Positions 34,832 to 44,237 of a DNA stretch of 64,000 nt are shown here, one piece after another (position 1 is the stretch's first letter; every line of letters starts with the position of its first letter). Both the position numbers and the translations under genes were made by a program. Source of the stretch: Bacillaceae bacterium (GTDB lineage Bacteria; Bacillota; Bacilli; Bacillales; Alkalibacillaceae). The notes beneath the pieces were generated by a model. The model had not been told where the DNA came from. It did not search any database and saw nothing but the letters and a program-made list of their open reading frames with translations. Location: positions 21,774 through 85,773 of the forward strand of contig JACDOD010000012.1 in NCBI GenBank assembly GCA_017656265.1. Reading direction: 5' to 3'.

Positions 34832-34860
34832 GGTGCCTGTCACTTGTCGAAAAATATTTG
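34832..34860 (+). repeat. half palindromic repeat upstream of the PP2C gene
   Basis: GGTGCCTGTCACTTGTCG plus AAAAATATTTG, one arm and loop of the dispersed family, 44 bases before the ATG. A spurious upstream frame translates it as GACHLSKN, the same peptide as in fructokinase. Confidence 0.88.
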
Positions 34861-34903
34861 TGGTATGATAATTTTATTAATCGAGTTAATTTGGAGGAAA
34901 AAT

Positions 34904-35788
34904 ATGAATTTTCAGGTGGAATGGGTATATGAGAAAGGGTCCAATCAAGTAAACGAGGATGCTTATGTTCTGGATGAAGAGCGGGGGGTATTTGCTGTCA
35001 TTGATGGGGCCACAGGTTTGAAAGGGTTGCCGGGCAAACTGGCATCAGAAGTGTTAAAGCAGGAATTAATGGACTTTCAGGGTGAGTCTCTATTACAGAC
35101 TGTTACAAGAGGCAATCGCTTGCTCGGGAAAAAGGCGGCGAGTGAAATGAAGGTGAACGAGGTTTCGCAGATCCCAAAAGAGCATCGAAGCCTATGTGCA
35201 CTGGCAGGGATACAAATACATGAGTCTGAACTTGAATATGTTCATGCGGGGGATTGCATGTTATTTATTCGGTTTGGGGACGGAACCATTCATTCAGTCA
35301 CGCGGGACCATGTTTTTCCGCTGGATGATAAAGCTATTGCCCAATACATGGATCTATGGAAAGCAAAGACTGGTGATGAGTTGAATATAAGTGGCTGGAA
35401 CAAGGAAAAGATTGATACAGTTAAACAGGACATTTTTAGGGAGATTCGCCCTACGTTATTGGAAAATCGGAAAAAGGTAAATGTGGCAGGAGGGTACCCT
35501 GCTTTAGACGGCAGTTTAGAAGCAGCTGAGTTCCTGGAATATGGCTGGAGGCAGCTGGAAAACGTAACAGAAATTTTATTGCTTTCAGATGGGATGCAAT
35601 TATTGGGGGTCAAAGGGGACTTCACGGATGTCTGGAATGAGACCGCATCTTACGCTTTTGAATATGGGGTGACAAAGCTTATGGAGAAAGTGATGGAACA
35701 GGAGCGTGAGGATTACGCCTGCATCAAGTATCCAAGGTTGAAATACGCTGATGATAAAACAGGAATATTCATTCGACTGGTTAAATAA
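34904..35788 (+). CDS. PP2C-like (PPM) protein phosphatase
   Basis: Ser/Thr phosphatase-like protein of 294 residues. PPM metal-site motifs: NQVNEDAYV (N-terminal Asp), FAVIDGATG (DGxxG), LLLSDGM and DDKTGIFIRL at the end. The central region is diverged and shorter than in PrpC. TTTGGAGGAAAAAT precedes the ATG at 34904; the frame upstream of it merely reads through the repeat. No kinase gene is nearby. Target unknown; it may dephosphorylate small proteins or lack activity. Confidence 0.75.
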   Translation: MNFQVEWVYEKGSNQVNEDAYVLDEERGVFAVIDGATGLKGLPGKLASEVLKQELMDFQGESLLQTVTRGNRLLGKKAASEMKVNEVSQIPKEHRSLCALAGIQIHESELEYVHAGDCMLFIRFGDGTIHSVTRDHVFPLDDKAIAQYMDLWKAKTGDELNISGWNKEKIDTVKQDIFREIRPTLLENRKKVNVAGGYPALDGSLEAAEFLEYGWRQLENVTEILLLSDGMQLLGVKGDFTDVWNETASYAFEYGVTKLMEKVMEQEREDYACIKYPRLKYADDKTGIFIRLVK

Positions 35789-35790
35789 AA

Positions 35791-35865
35791 TTCGACAAGT
35801 GACAGGCACCTGGAAATGGAAAGCACCTGTATGGGGGATTTCCATTTCCAGGTGCCTGTTTTCTG
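35791..35865 (+). terminator. composite terminator built on a half palindromic repeat
   Basis: TTCGACAAGTGACAGGCACC (35791-35810) is a repeat arm. Its last eight bases plus TGGAAATGGAAA form the left arm (35803-35822) of a 20-bp perfect hairpin whose right arm is 35839-35858, followed by TTTTCTG. The PP2C gene ends three bases upstream. Confidence 0.85.
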
Positions 35866-35900
35866 AGGGGTGTGCTTTTTCTGGTTAAGGCAGAAAAAAA

Positions 35901-35941
35901 CCTGTCACTTGTCGAAGATTTTTCGACAAGTGACAGGCACC
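35901..35941. repeat. palindromic repeat, full copy with GATTT loop
   Basis: Sixteen-base perfect arms (CCTGTCACTTGTCGAA / TTCGACAAGTGACAGG) plus GCACC. It lies between the convergent ends of the PP2C gene and the binding-protein gene and can serve both as a terminator. Confidence 0.88.
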
Positions 35942-35955
35942 GGGTACTCCGGGTA

Positions 35956-37533
35956 TTACTGGATGGTTACGTCGTCAATCATGTAGATTCCGGATGGGTG
36001 GATCCAGAAGCCTTTAACGTTCTTTCCAACTGCAGCGATGTTTTCATCGTTTCTAAGGAAGATCATTGGTGCATCTTCCACTTCCAGTTTCTGTGCTTCT
36101 TCATAAATCTGCAGACGTTTGTCAGGATCGGATTCCTGACGTCCCTGATCAATCAGTTCATCTACTGTTGTGTTCGTATAGAATGAACGGTTACCTACAG
36201 TTCCATGGGCATCAGAGTGGAACAGGAAGTACTGGTTGTAGTCGGCATCCCCAGTCATATTTGACCAGCCAAGAATAAACATGTCATGTTCACCATTAGC
36301 GGTTGCTTCAAGGTAAGAACCCCATTCCATCACTTTAATCTCAGCGTCAATGCCAATGCCTTTTAATTGAGAAGAAACGACTTCTGCTACGTCAATACGC
36401 TCTTTATTGTCATTGGTCCAGATCGTTGTTTTAAATCCGTTTTCGTAACCTGCTTCTTTTAGCAATGCCTTCGCTTTTTCAAGGTCATAACCATATCCTT
36501 CTACATTTTCACTATAGCCCCATACACCTGGTCCCATTGGTCCTTCAGCTTTTGTACCTACGTTGTTGTATACTCCTTCAAGAATAATGTCGGTATCAAC
36601 AGCATAGTTAATCGCCTGACGTACAAGTTTGTTGTCAAACGGTTCTTTATTCAGGTTAAAGCCAATATAGTCAATACCAAGGGCCGGGCTGCGCACGAGA
36701 TCCATATCCGGGCTGCTTTCCACGCGGGCAATTTCTGTTACTGGAACAGGTTCTGCTACGTGGCTGTCTCCCGTTTCAACAAGGGAAATTCGTGTAGCAT
36801 CTTCAGGAATAACCTGGAATACAACACTGTCTACTTTAGGTTCATCGCCCCAGTAGTTTTCATTTTTGACGAGTTTAATTTCCTGGCCAGGAATCCAGTT
36901 TTCAAATTTGAAAGGCCCTGTACCGGATGGGTGCTGTCCTAATTCTGTACCATGTTCCTCAATGGCCTTTGGACTGATGATTCCTCCAGAATAGTGAGCC
37001 AGGTTCGCTAAAAGCGGTGCAAATGGATAAGAAGTTTTAAATTGAATGGTGTAGTCATCTACAACGGTCATTTCCTCGATCATCGCAAAAAGTTTCTTAC
37101 GCGGTGAAGCAATTTCGTCATCTAAAATACGTTCAAATGTCTTTTTCACAGCTTCGGCATTAAAATCTGTTCCATCGTGGAATTTAACGCCTTCTCTCAA
37201 GTAAAATTCCCAGGTTAAATCGTCAATTTGCTTCCAGTCTTTCGCAAGGGCAGGCTGAACCTTCATATCCTTATCCTGCTTGACTAACCCTTCGTAAATT
37301 TTACCGTGATACACATTGGCGGATGGAATATCCGTACCTTTGTGCGGATCCAGCTGAGTTGCATCAGATAAAACACTAATGATCAGATCTCCGCCTTCAT
37401 TGCCGGAATTATCTTCACCAGCCTGATCATTGCCATTATCCTGGTTTGCGTTTGGCTCCTGGGCACATCCGATTAACAGGACTGCCATCAGAGCAGAGAA
37501 AAGCAGCAAAAACAGTGATTTTTTCAACTTCAT
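35956..37533 (-). CDS. dipeptide/oligopeptide-binding lipoprotein, SBP_bac_5
   Basis: Peptide-binding lipoprotein of 525 residues. The signal peptide ends in LLIGCAQEP (Cys about 23), followed by an Asn/Asp/Gly-rich linker. Typical motifs: LREGVKFHDGTDFNAEAVKKTFERIL, GTGPFKFENW, VRQAINYAVDTDIIL. GGGGGAA precedes the ATG. It is on the opposite strand from its probable permease and ATPase genes (38806-42678), preceded in its own operon by an M24 aminopeptidase gene. Confidence 0.92.
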   Translation of the reverse strand: MKLKKSLFLLLFSALMAVLLIGCAQEPNANQDNGNDQAGEDNSGNEGGDLIISVLSDATQLDPHKGTDIPSANVYHGKIYEGLVKQDKDMKVQPALAKDWKQIDDLTWEFYLREGVKFHDGTDFNAEAVKKTFERILDDEIASPRKKLFAMIEEMTVVDDYTIQFKTSYPFAPLLANLAHYSGGIISPKAIEEHGTELGQHPSGTGPFKFENWIPGQEIKLVKNENYWGDEPKVDSVVFQVIPEDATRISLVETGDSHVAEPVPVTEIARVESSPDMDLVRSPALGIDYIGFNLNKEPFDNKLVRQAINYAVDTDIILEGVYNNVGTKAEGPMGPGVWGYSENVEGYGYDLEKAKALLKEAGYENGFKTTIWTNDNKERIDVAEVVSSQLKGIGIDAEIKVMEWGSYLEATANGEHDMFILGWSNMTGDADYNQYFLFHSDAHGTVGNRSFYTNTTVDELIDQGRQESDPDKRLQIYEEAQKLEVEDAPMIFLRNDENIAAVGKNVKGFWIHPSGIYMIDDVTIQ

Positions 37534-37557
37534 GAATGATTTCCCCCTATTATTTTA

Positions 37558-38631
37558 TTAAAGGATTTGTAGATCCTTTGTTGACTTTGTTAAATTCTCG
37601 ATTCCGTCTTCACGAATGACGACGAAATCTTCAATTCGGACACCGCCAAATCCCGGAATATAAATGCCAGGCTCAACGGTAATTACCATCCCGGGCTGCA
37701 ATACCGTTTCATCGGTACTTCTCAGGGCAGGGCTTTCGTGTACGGCCAGCCCGATGGAGTGGCCGAGGCTATGTCCAAAGTTTTCCCCATAACCTGCATC
37801 CCGGATAATGGATCTTCCCACTTCATCCATATCCTTGCACGTTTCGCCTGGTTTCAGCGCCTGCAGGGATGCTTCCTGTGCCCGGCGGACAATATCATAA
37901 ATTTCAAGCTGTTTTTCATCTGGTTCTCCAACCACAACGGTGCGGGTAAAGTCGGTATAATACCCATTTACTTTCGCACCATAATCCATTTTGACGAAAT
38001 CTCCCTGTCTGATCACGCGATTGGTGGCCTGGCCGTGGGGAAGAGATGAGCGCTCCCCAGAAGCAATCACATGATTTTCCTTAATCCCGCCGGCACCCTG
38101 TTTCTTCATAAAGTATTCCAGTTCAAGGCCGATATCCTGTTCTGTGACTCTTTCCTTAATAAAGGTAAGGATGTGGTTGAATGCCTGATCACAGATTTCG
38201 ATGCCCCTGCGGAAGTTTTCAATTTCTTCTTCATCTTTAATCATCCGAATGTTCATAATGGCTGGTTCAATATCGGCCAGCTCAGCATCCGGCAATAATT
38301 TTTTCAGAAGCAGGACATCATGATAGGACATTTGCTGGTATTCAATGCCAACTTTACGGGCTCCCATTTTCTTTAACAGCAGAGCAGCTGATTCCAGCAA
38401 AGGCTGCTGCTTTACTTCCACCTGGAAAAGAGGGGCCTCATCCTTCGCCTGATCCCCATAACGGAAATCGGTCAGCAAATACTGCTCTGAAGGATGGTTC
38501 ATGACTAAATACCCGCTGGAGCCTGTAAATCCGGAAAAGTAATAGCGGTTGGCCCGTGAAAAAATCAGTGCGGCGTCTATAGCTTGCTCTTCTAAAACAT
38601 CGTATAACTTTTTCGTGCGGTTTAACCTCAA
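37558..38631 (-). CDS. M24B-family aminopeptidase P / Xaa-Pro dipeptidase-like
   Basis: Cytoplasmic metallopeptidase, 357 residues, with a creatinase-like N-terminal domain (~1-125) and a pita-bread catalytic domain. Metal ligands are visible in MDYGAKVNGYYTDFTRT (two Asp), GHSLGHSIGLAVHE (His), TVEPGIYIPG (Glu) and GGVRIEDFV (Glu). It starts at TTG 38631 after AAGGTGGTGAG. It releases the N-terminal residue next to proline and is co-transcribed with the binding-protein gene, fitting use of imported proline-containing peptides. Confidence 0.92.
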   Translation of the reverse strand: MRLNRTKKLYDVLEEQAIDAALIFSRANRYYFSGFTGSSGYLVMNHPSEQYLLTDFRYGDQAKDEAPLFQVEVKQQPLLESAALLLKKMGARKVGIEYQQMSYHDVLLLKKLLPDAELADIEPAIMNIRMIKDEEEIENFRRGIEICDQAFNHILTFIKERVTEQDIGLELEYFMKKQGAGGIKENHVIASGERSSLPHGQATNRVIRQGDFVKMDYGAKVNGYYTDFTRTVVVGEPDEKQLEIYDIVRRAQEASLQALKPGETCKDMDEVGRSIIRDAGYGENFGHSLGHSIGLAVHESPALRSTDETVLQPGMVITVEPGIYIPGFGGVRIEDFVVIREDGIENLTKSTKDLQIL

Positions 38632-38805
38632 AAATGACTCACCACCTTAGCGTTTTCCCTATTATAAAAAATTTCAGAAAATTTTGTTTTTAAAATCTTT
38701 ACACAAAGTTAAGGAATCATGACTAAAAGTTAAAAAAATAACAAAAAGTCATTCATTTCTGATAATTTCATAGTAAGGAATTGTAAAAGAACGAGGTGGT
38801 CAGCA

Positions 38806-39714
38806 ATGAATAACGAAGTCGTAAAAGAAACCGGGACTGAGAACATTGTAAAGGTGTCTTATTCCGGTGTGAAGTGGAAACAGTTTATCGGTTTAATGAA
38901 AAGTCTGCTGAAAAACAAGATGGCGGTTTTCGGAGGGATGATCGTAGGGATTTACTTTTTTGTAGCCCTGTTTGCCCCCTGGCTCGCACCCTACGATCCA
39001 TATGAAATTGACCTCCTGAATAAATTGCAGCCGCCTTCGATGGATCACTTGATGGGAACAGATGATAAAGGAAGGGATATTTTCAGCCGGATAATTGTTG
39101 GCTCGAGACTTTCCCTGGCTGTTGGGGTCATTTCCGTTTTAATCGGTGCTTTTTTCGGAATCATTCTTGGCCTTGTTTCCGGTTATTACGGCAAATGGCT
39201 GGATACCTTGATCATGCGGTTCATCGACGTACTTCTGGCCTTTCCGGGTATTCTGTTGGCCCTTGCGATTATCAGTGCCCTGGGTCCGAATTTAATTAAT
39301 GTCATGATTGCCGTTGGGATTTTCTCTATTCCTACTTTTGCCAGGATTGTCCGGGGATCTACCCTGGCGGAAAAGAAAATGGAATACGTAGATGCCATAA
39401 AAGCCATGGGAGCCAGCGATGTCCGTATTCTATTTGTTCATATATTGCCGAATATTTTGTCACCTATTATTGTGCAGGGGACACTCAGACTGGCTACAGC
39501 GATTCTAACCGCAGCAGGGCTTTCTTTCCTTGGTATGGGAGCACAGCCGCCATTACCGGAGTGGGGTGCCATGCTGTCAAACGGAAGAAACTTTCTATGG
39601 TCAGCACCACACGTCGCAACGTTCCCGGGCTTAACCATTGCTTTAATTGTCATGGGATTCAACCTGCTTGGAGACGGACTGCGTGATGTGCTTGACCCTA
39701 GAATGAAACAGTAA
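38806..39714 (+). CDS. dipeptide importer permease, DppC type
   Basis: Permease of 302 residues: cytoplasmic N-terminus (~1-35), then about six helices. TDDKGRDIFSRIIVGSRLSLAVGVIS and the EAA loop DAIKAMGASDVRILFVHILPN are diagnostic; FLGMGAQPPLPEWGAML is conserved in the C-terminal part. GAGGTGG precedes the ATG. It is divergent from the aminopeptidase gene. In this operon the C-type permease precedes the B-type, the reverse of the first importer. Confidence 0.92.
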   Translation: MNNEVVKETGTENIVKVSYSGVKWKQFIGLMKSLLKNKMAVFGGMIVGIYFFVALFAPWLAPYDPYEIDLLNKLQPPSMDHLMGTDDKGRDIFSRIIVGSRLSLAVGVISVLIGAFFGIILGLVSGYYGKWLDTLIMRFIDVLLAFPGILLALAIISALGPNLINVMIAVGIFSIPTFARIVRGSTLAEKKMEYVDAIKAMGASDVRILFVHILPNILSPIIVQGTLRLATAILTAAGLSFLGMGAQPPLPEWGAMLSNGRNFLWSAPHVATFPGLTIALIVMGFNLLGDGLRDVLDPRMKQ

Positions 39715-39729
39715 AGGAGGAACCATATT

Positions 39730-40650
39730 ATGGCGGTTTTTATTATCAGACGTCTCCTGCAAATGATTCCTGTATTGCTGGGTGTTACCCTGGTTGTCTT
39801 TTTAATTATGCAAATGGTACCGGGAGATCCGGCAGTACTCCTGGCAGGGGAGAGTGCAACAGAAGAACAAGTGGAAGAATTAAGAAGGCAGCTTGGTCTG
39901 GATCAGCCGTTGATCGTTCAATATGTTGAGTACGTAAAAAATGTTATTCAGGGGGATCTGGGAACATCGATCCGCTCCAATCGTCCGGTTCTGGATGAGA
40001 TTCTTGTCAGGCTCCCTGTCACGATTGAGCTGGCGTTCTGGAGTATTATCATCACCATTGTGCTGGGGATGTTCGCCGGAATTATTTCAGCTATGAAGCA
40101 AAATTCCCTTACGGATATTGGCATTATGATTTTTGCTTTAATTGGTGTTTCACTGCCGAACTTCTGGCTGGGACTGATGCTCATTCTTTATTTTTCCGTG
40201 AATATTCAAATTTTTCCGGTGGCAGGCTGGGGATCATTTGCCCATGTCATCCTGCCGGCTATAACGCTGGGGACGAGCGGTGCGGCCATCGTCGCCCGGA
40301 TGACCCGGTCGAGCATGCTGGAGGTCATTCGTCAGGATTACATCCGTACTGCCCGGGCCAAAGGGGTAAAGGAGCGTTATATCACTTATAAACACGCGCT
40401 GAAAAATGCACTGATTCCGGTAGTAACGGTTGTGGGTCTGCAATTTGGAGCATTGCTGGGCGGAACGGTACTGACCGAAACAGTATTTGCCATTAATGGA
40501 GTCGGCCGGATGATGATCGATGCCATCAGGATGAGGGACCTTCCTCTGGTACAGGGGTCCATCTTATTCGTTTCCTTTATCTTTGTGTTTGTCAATATGG
40601 TGGTCGATATTATTTACCGCTTATTAAATAAACGGATTGATTTAAACTGA
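39730..40650 (+). CDS. dipeptide importer permease, DppB type
   Basis: Permease of 306 residues with the family N-terminus (FIIRRLLQMIPVLLGVTLVV), the MVPGDPAVLLAGESATEEQVEELRRQLGLDQPLIVQY segment and EAA loop RTARAKGVKERYITYKHALKN. AAAGGAGGAACC precedes the ATG, 15 bases after the DppC stop. Confidence 0.92.
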   Translation: MAVFIIRRLLQMIPVLLGVTLVVFLIMQMVPGDPAVLLAGESATEEQVEELRRQLGLDQPLIVQYVEYVKNVIQGDLGTSIRSNRPVLDEILVRLPVTIELAFWSIIITIVLGMFAGIISAMKQNSLTDIGIMIFALIGVSLPNFWLGLMLILYFSVNIQIFPVAGWGSFAHVILPAITLGTSGAAIVARMTRSSMLEVIRQDYIRTARAKGVKERYITYKHALKNALIPVVTVVGLQFGALLGGTVLTETVFAINGVGRMMIDAIRMRDLPLVQGSILFVSFIFVFVNMVVDIIYRLLNKRIDLN

Positions 40651-40685
40651 TGTTTTAATCAGATCCCAAAATGGGAGGTAATGAT

Positions 40686-41717
40686 ATGGAAGAAAAAGAG
40701 CTATTGTTAAAGGTTGAAAATTTGCGAACCTATTTTTACTCCAACAAAAAAGAAATAAAGGCCGTTGACGGGGTTGATTTTGAAGTGAAACAGGGCGAAA
40801 CTCTCGGCATTGTGGGGGAATCAGGCTGCGGGAAAAGCATCACTTCCCTGTCACTGATGCGCCTTGTCCCGGAACCTCCAGGCAAAGTGATGGCTGATCA
40901 AATTTTGTTTAATGGCGAAAATCTGCTGGATAAAACGGAGGAGGAAATGAGGCAGATCCGGGGAAATCAAATTTCAATGATTTTTCAGGAACCCATGACG
41001 TCTTTAAATCCGGTATTTTCAGTTGGAGAGCAGATTGCTGAAGCGATTCGCATTCACCAGAATCTCGGGCGGAAAGAAGCATGGAACAAAGCGGTAGAAA
41101 TGCTTCGTCTCGTAGGAATCCCGTCACCGGAGAAACGGGCAAAACAGGAACCCCATGAACTGAGCGGGGGAATGCGGCAACGGGTAATGATTGCCATGGC
41201 CTTATCCTGCAATCCATCCCTGCTGATCGCCGATGAGCCTACAACGGCACTGGATGTAACCATTCAGGCACAAATTCTCGATCTGTTAAAAAATCTGCAA
41301 AAAGAATTTAACTCATCGGTGATCATGATTACCCATGATTTAGGGGTTGTAGCGGAGACCTGCGACAGAGTACTGGTCATGTATGCCGGGAAAGTGGTAG
41401 AGGATACGGATGTGGATTCATTATTTGATGAGCCCCTCCACCCGTATACGAGAGGGCTTCTCCAGTCAATCCCGAGGGTGGATCATGATGCAGAAGAATT
41501 GTATGCCATTAAAGGGACTGTCCCTGCGCCGGACAACTTGCCTGAAGGCTGCCGTTTTGCCCCAAGATGCCCAATGGCAAAAGAGATTTGTCACCGAAAA
41601 ATTCCTGAGTTGGTATCTGTAGATGGACGGTCAGTCCGCTGTTTTGCTTTTACGGAAGAATGGGAACAAGTAGGGGAGGTAGAAGAGGATGTCAACAACA
41701 GCAGCCAGCACGCGTGA
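40686..41717 (+). CDS. dipeptide importer ATPase, DppD type
   Basis: ATPase of 343 residues. ATG 40686 follows GGGAGGT by six bases and gives [13 protein letters not shown]. Motifs: [27 protein letters not shown] and [12 protein letters not shown]; the C-terminal peptide-transporter extension has [15 protein letters not shown]. It overlaps the DppF-like gene by 29 bases. Confidence 0.92.
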   Translation: MEEKELLLKVENLRTYFYSNKKEIKAVDGVDFEVKQGETLGIVGESGCGKSITSLSLMRLVPEPPGKVMADQILFNGENLLDKTEEEMRQIRGNQISMIFQEPMTSLNPVFSVGEQIAEAIRIHQNLGRKEAWNKAVEMLRLVGIPSPEKRAKQEPHELSGGMRQRVMIAMALSCNPSLLIADEPTTALDVTIQAQILDLLKNLQKEFNSSVIMITHDLGVVAETCDRVLVMYAGKVVEDTDVDSLFDEPLHPYTRGLLQSIPRVDHDAEELYAIKGTVPAPDNLPEGCRFAPRCPMAKEICHRKIPELVSVDGRSVRCFAFTEEWEQVGEVEEDVNNSSQHA

Positions 41718-42678
41718 ACCGTTGTTGAAGGTCACAAACCTAAAACAGTATTTTCCCATTAAAGGGGGGATTCTGTCCCGTCCTGTCAACTATGTAAAAG
41801 CCGTAGATGACATATCCTTTGAGGTGTATCCGGGGGAAACGTTAAGTATAGTCGGTGAGTCCGGATGCGGCAAATCAACGACTGGACGTGCCATTCTCCG
41901 GCTTGAAGACCCTACGGACGGTTCAGTGTTGTTTGACGGAAAGGATTTGCTCGGCTTAAGCAAAAGAAAAATGCGCGCTGTAAGAAAAGATATTCAGGTT
42001 ATTTTTCAGGATCCCTTTGCGTCATTAAATCCAAGACAGACGGTTGGCCGGATCCTGGAAGAAGCCCTGATCATACTGCATAACATGTCTCCGAAGAAAC
42101 GGGCGGAACGGGTGGCTGAACTTCTGGAGCAGGTTGGTCTCCGTCCCGAATACGCCAGCCGTTTCCCGCATGAATTCAGCGGAGGACAAAGACAAAGAAT
42201 AGGAATAGCCAGAGCTCTTGCAGCTAATCCTAAATTGATTATTTGTGATGAAGCGGTATCGGCTCTGGACGTGTCTGTCCAGGCACAAATTTTAAACTTG
42301 CTGAAGAAGCTCCAGAAGGAATACAGCTTAACCTATTTGTTCATTTCTCATGATCTCGGGGTGGTAAGGCATATTTCCGACCGGGTCATGGTCATGTATC
42401 TTGGAAAAATTGTGGAAATCGGAACGAAGAAAGAAATTTTTGAACATCCGAAACATCCATATACAAAGGCCCTGTTATCTTCTATTCCGGAACCGGACCG
42501 AAAGAAAAAGAAGGAGCGAATCATTTTAAAAGGGGACGTTCCATCACCGATTGATCCCCCATCCGGATGCCGTTTTCACACCCGGTGTCCGCTGGAAACG
42601 GAACAGTGCCGGGAGATAGAACCTGCTCTTGAGAATGCAGGTGGAGATCATCAGGTAGCCTGCCTGTATGCTGAATAA
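41689..42678 (+). CDS. dipeptide importer ATPase, DppF type
   Basis: ATPase of 329 residues with [29 protein letters not shown] and a C-terminal [15 protein letters not shown] cluster. Walker B reads [12 protein letters not shown], slightly unusual (CDEA instead of ADEP) but with the catalytic Glu kept. It begins inside the DppD gene, after GGGGAGGTAGAAGAGG, implying coupled translation. The histidine-kinase gene follows after 82 bases and may be a separate unit. Confidence 0.92.
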   Translation: MSTTAASTREPLLKVTNLKQYFPIKGGILSRPVNYVKAVDDISFEVYPGETLSIVGESGCGKSTTGRAILRLEDPTDGSVLFDGKDLLGLSKRKMRAVRKDIQVIFQDPFASLNPRQTVGRILEEALIILHNMSPKKRAERVAELLEQVGLRPEYASRFPHEFSGGQRQRIGIARALAANPKLIICDEAVSALDVSVQAQILNLLKKLQKEYSLTYLFISHDLGVVRHISDRVMVMYLGKIVEIGTKKEIFEHPKHPYTKALLSSIPEPDRKKKKERIILKGDVPSPIDPPSGCRFHTRCPLETEQCREIEPALENAGGDHQVACLYAE

Positions 42679-42760
42679 TCAGTCCATTCAAAATACGTGA
42701 AAAATGTCGAATATTGCTGTACGATAGGAAATAAAACGTTGACTTGAGAAGTGGTGGCCT

Positions 42761-43549
42761 ATGTTTCTAACCCAGGAAATATTTTCAACATTAATGGTGG
42801 TTGCTGTATTTGTACCTATTATCAGCTCCATTGTTCTGTTCATGAATATTGCCTATGAGCGAGAGTTTCGCCTGCTGTCCGTTGAAAAGCAGAAGGCGGA
42901 GCTTGAAAAGGAGTTCCAATATAGCCAGTACATGCAGCTCAATGCCCAAATCCACCCTCATTTTCTATTTAATACCATTAATCTGGTATTAGGGCTGGCA
43001 CGTCTGGACCAGAAAAAATTAATGATTGAAACCCTTGAACATTTATCCAGGCTTCTCAAGTTTAAATATCAGGTAAAAGATTTTTTGATTCCATTTGAAA
43101 TGGAATTGAACTATACCCTTTCTTATCTCACGATCCAGCAAAACCGATTTGGGGCTTTGTTAGCCATTGAAAAGAACATCGATGATGACGTCCTGGATGC
43201 CCTGATTCCGCCATACACATTGCAGACCGTTACCGAGAACGCCTTTAAACACGGGCTGGAGAAAAAGGTAGGGAGAAAAGAGCTGGGCATTCATTGCTTT
43301 CGGGAAGATCACCTGGTTGTGATTGAAGTAAGGGACAACGGTATTGGAATTGAGGCTGCGGGTCAGCCATCCGATTCGGGGCACGGACTGGACAATATTA
43401 TCAAAAGGCTGACGCTATTGTTCAATGATCATGATGTGGATGTGCGGCTGGAGCGCTTAAAAGATGAGACAAAGGTGACCATACAGTTTCCTTATTATCC
43501 CAAAGACTCAGGTAAGGGTGTGAATGTTCATGAACCTTTTAATCGTTGA
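42761..43549 (+). CDS. sensor histidine kinase, LytS/YesM-type (His_kinase domain)
   Basis: Short histidine kinase, 262 residues. One N-terminal membrane helix (~8-30), a coiled linker, then the PF06580-type motif QIHPHFLFNTINLV with phospho-acceptor His about 67. The HATPase domain has TVTENAFKHG (N box), VRDNGIGI (G1) and GHGLDNIIKRL (G2). It has no extracellular sensor domain, so it may sense through its helix or through the neighbouring membrane protein. It overlaps the response-regulator gene by 20 bases. Confidence 0.88.
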   Translation: MFLTQEIFSTLMVVAVFVPIISSIVLFMNIAYEREFRLLSVEKQKAELEKEFQYSQYMQLNAQIHPHFLFNTINLVLGLARLDQKKLMIETLEHLSRLLKFKYQVKDFLIPFEMELNYTLSYLTIQQNRFGALLAIEKNIDDDVLDALIPPYTLQTVTENAFKHGLEKKVGRKELGIHCFREDHLVVIEVRDNGIGIEAAGQPSDSGHGLDNIIKRLTLLFNDHDVDVRLERLKDETKVTIQFPYYPKDSGKGVNVHEPFNR

Positions 43550-44237
43550 TGATGAACCGTTTGTTTTGGAGCAACTCAAATATATGATTCAAGAGCGGTA
43601 TCCCCACTGGAACATCTATGCCGTGATGGATGGCAGCCAGGCTCTGGATGCTCTGAAGCACCATGAAATTCACCTGGCATTTCTGGATATAGAACTCCCG
43701 GGGAAGTCAGGTCTGGAACTGGCCCAGATGATGAAGGATCAGACGCCCTACACGACTGTGATCATTCTCTCTGCTCATCAGGATTTTGAATATGCCCGCC
43801 AGTCCATCCAAATTGGTGTTGCTGATTATTTAACAAAACCGATTATTGAAGAGGAACTTCTGGATATTTTGGAGAAATATGCTAATGAGATGGACCATTC
43901 GGATCTGGTCATGAGGGCCATCCAGTTTATCCAGTCCCATTATCATGAAAAAATCAACTTAACCCAGCTTGCGAATGAACTTTTTGTTAATCCTTCTTAT
44001 TTAAGCAGAAAGTTCCATGAAGAGGTAGGGGTGCCTTTTTCTGAATATCTGCTGAATTACCGCATTGACATGGCTAAAGAGAAGTTGTCTAAAAATAAAG
44101 GAGAAAGCATTTCGGTAATTGCTGAAAAATGCGGATTTGGCAGCTTGCATTATTTCAGTTATGCCTTTAAGAAAAAAACAGGCTGCACGCCAAAAAAATA
44201 TAAGCAAGAGGGACAGAAACATGCTCAACAAAACTGA
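43530..44237 (+). CDS. AraC-type response regulator (YesN-like)
   Basis: Response regulator of 235 residues: receiver domain ~1-118 with acidic pocket DDE (7-9), phospho-acceptor Asp53 (FLDIELPG) and the KP motif (TKPII), then an AraC double helix-turn-helix (~128-235; LTQLANELFVNPSYLSRKFHEEVG, ISVIAEKCGFGSLHYFSYAFKKKTGCTPKKYK). ATG 43530 (MNLLIVDDEP) is preferred; ATG 43524 is only two codons earlier. Probably activates the downstream genes. Confidence 0.9.
   Translation: MNLLIVDDEPFVLEQLKYMIQERYPHWNIYAVMDGSQALDALKHHEIHLAFLDIELPGKSGLELAQMMKDQTPYTTVIILSAHQDFEYARQSIQIGVADYLTKPIIEEELLDILEKYANEMDHSDLVMRAIQFIQSHYHEKINLTQLANELFVNPSYLSRKFHEEVGVPFSEYLLNYRIDMAKEKLSKNKGESISVIAEKCGFGSLHYFSYAFKKKTGCTPKKYKQEGQKHAQQN

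Noticed and set aside
34778..34903. N-terminal extension of the PP2C protein
   Set aside because: Reads through a half palindromic repeat; the ATG at 34904 has the TTTGGAGG site and begins the conserved domain.
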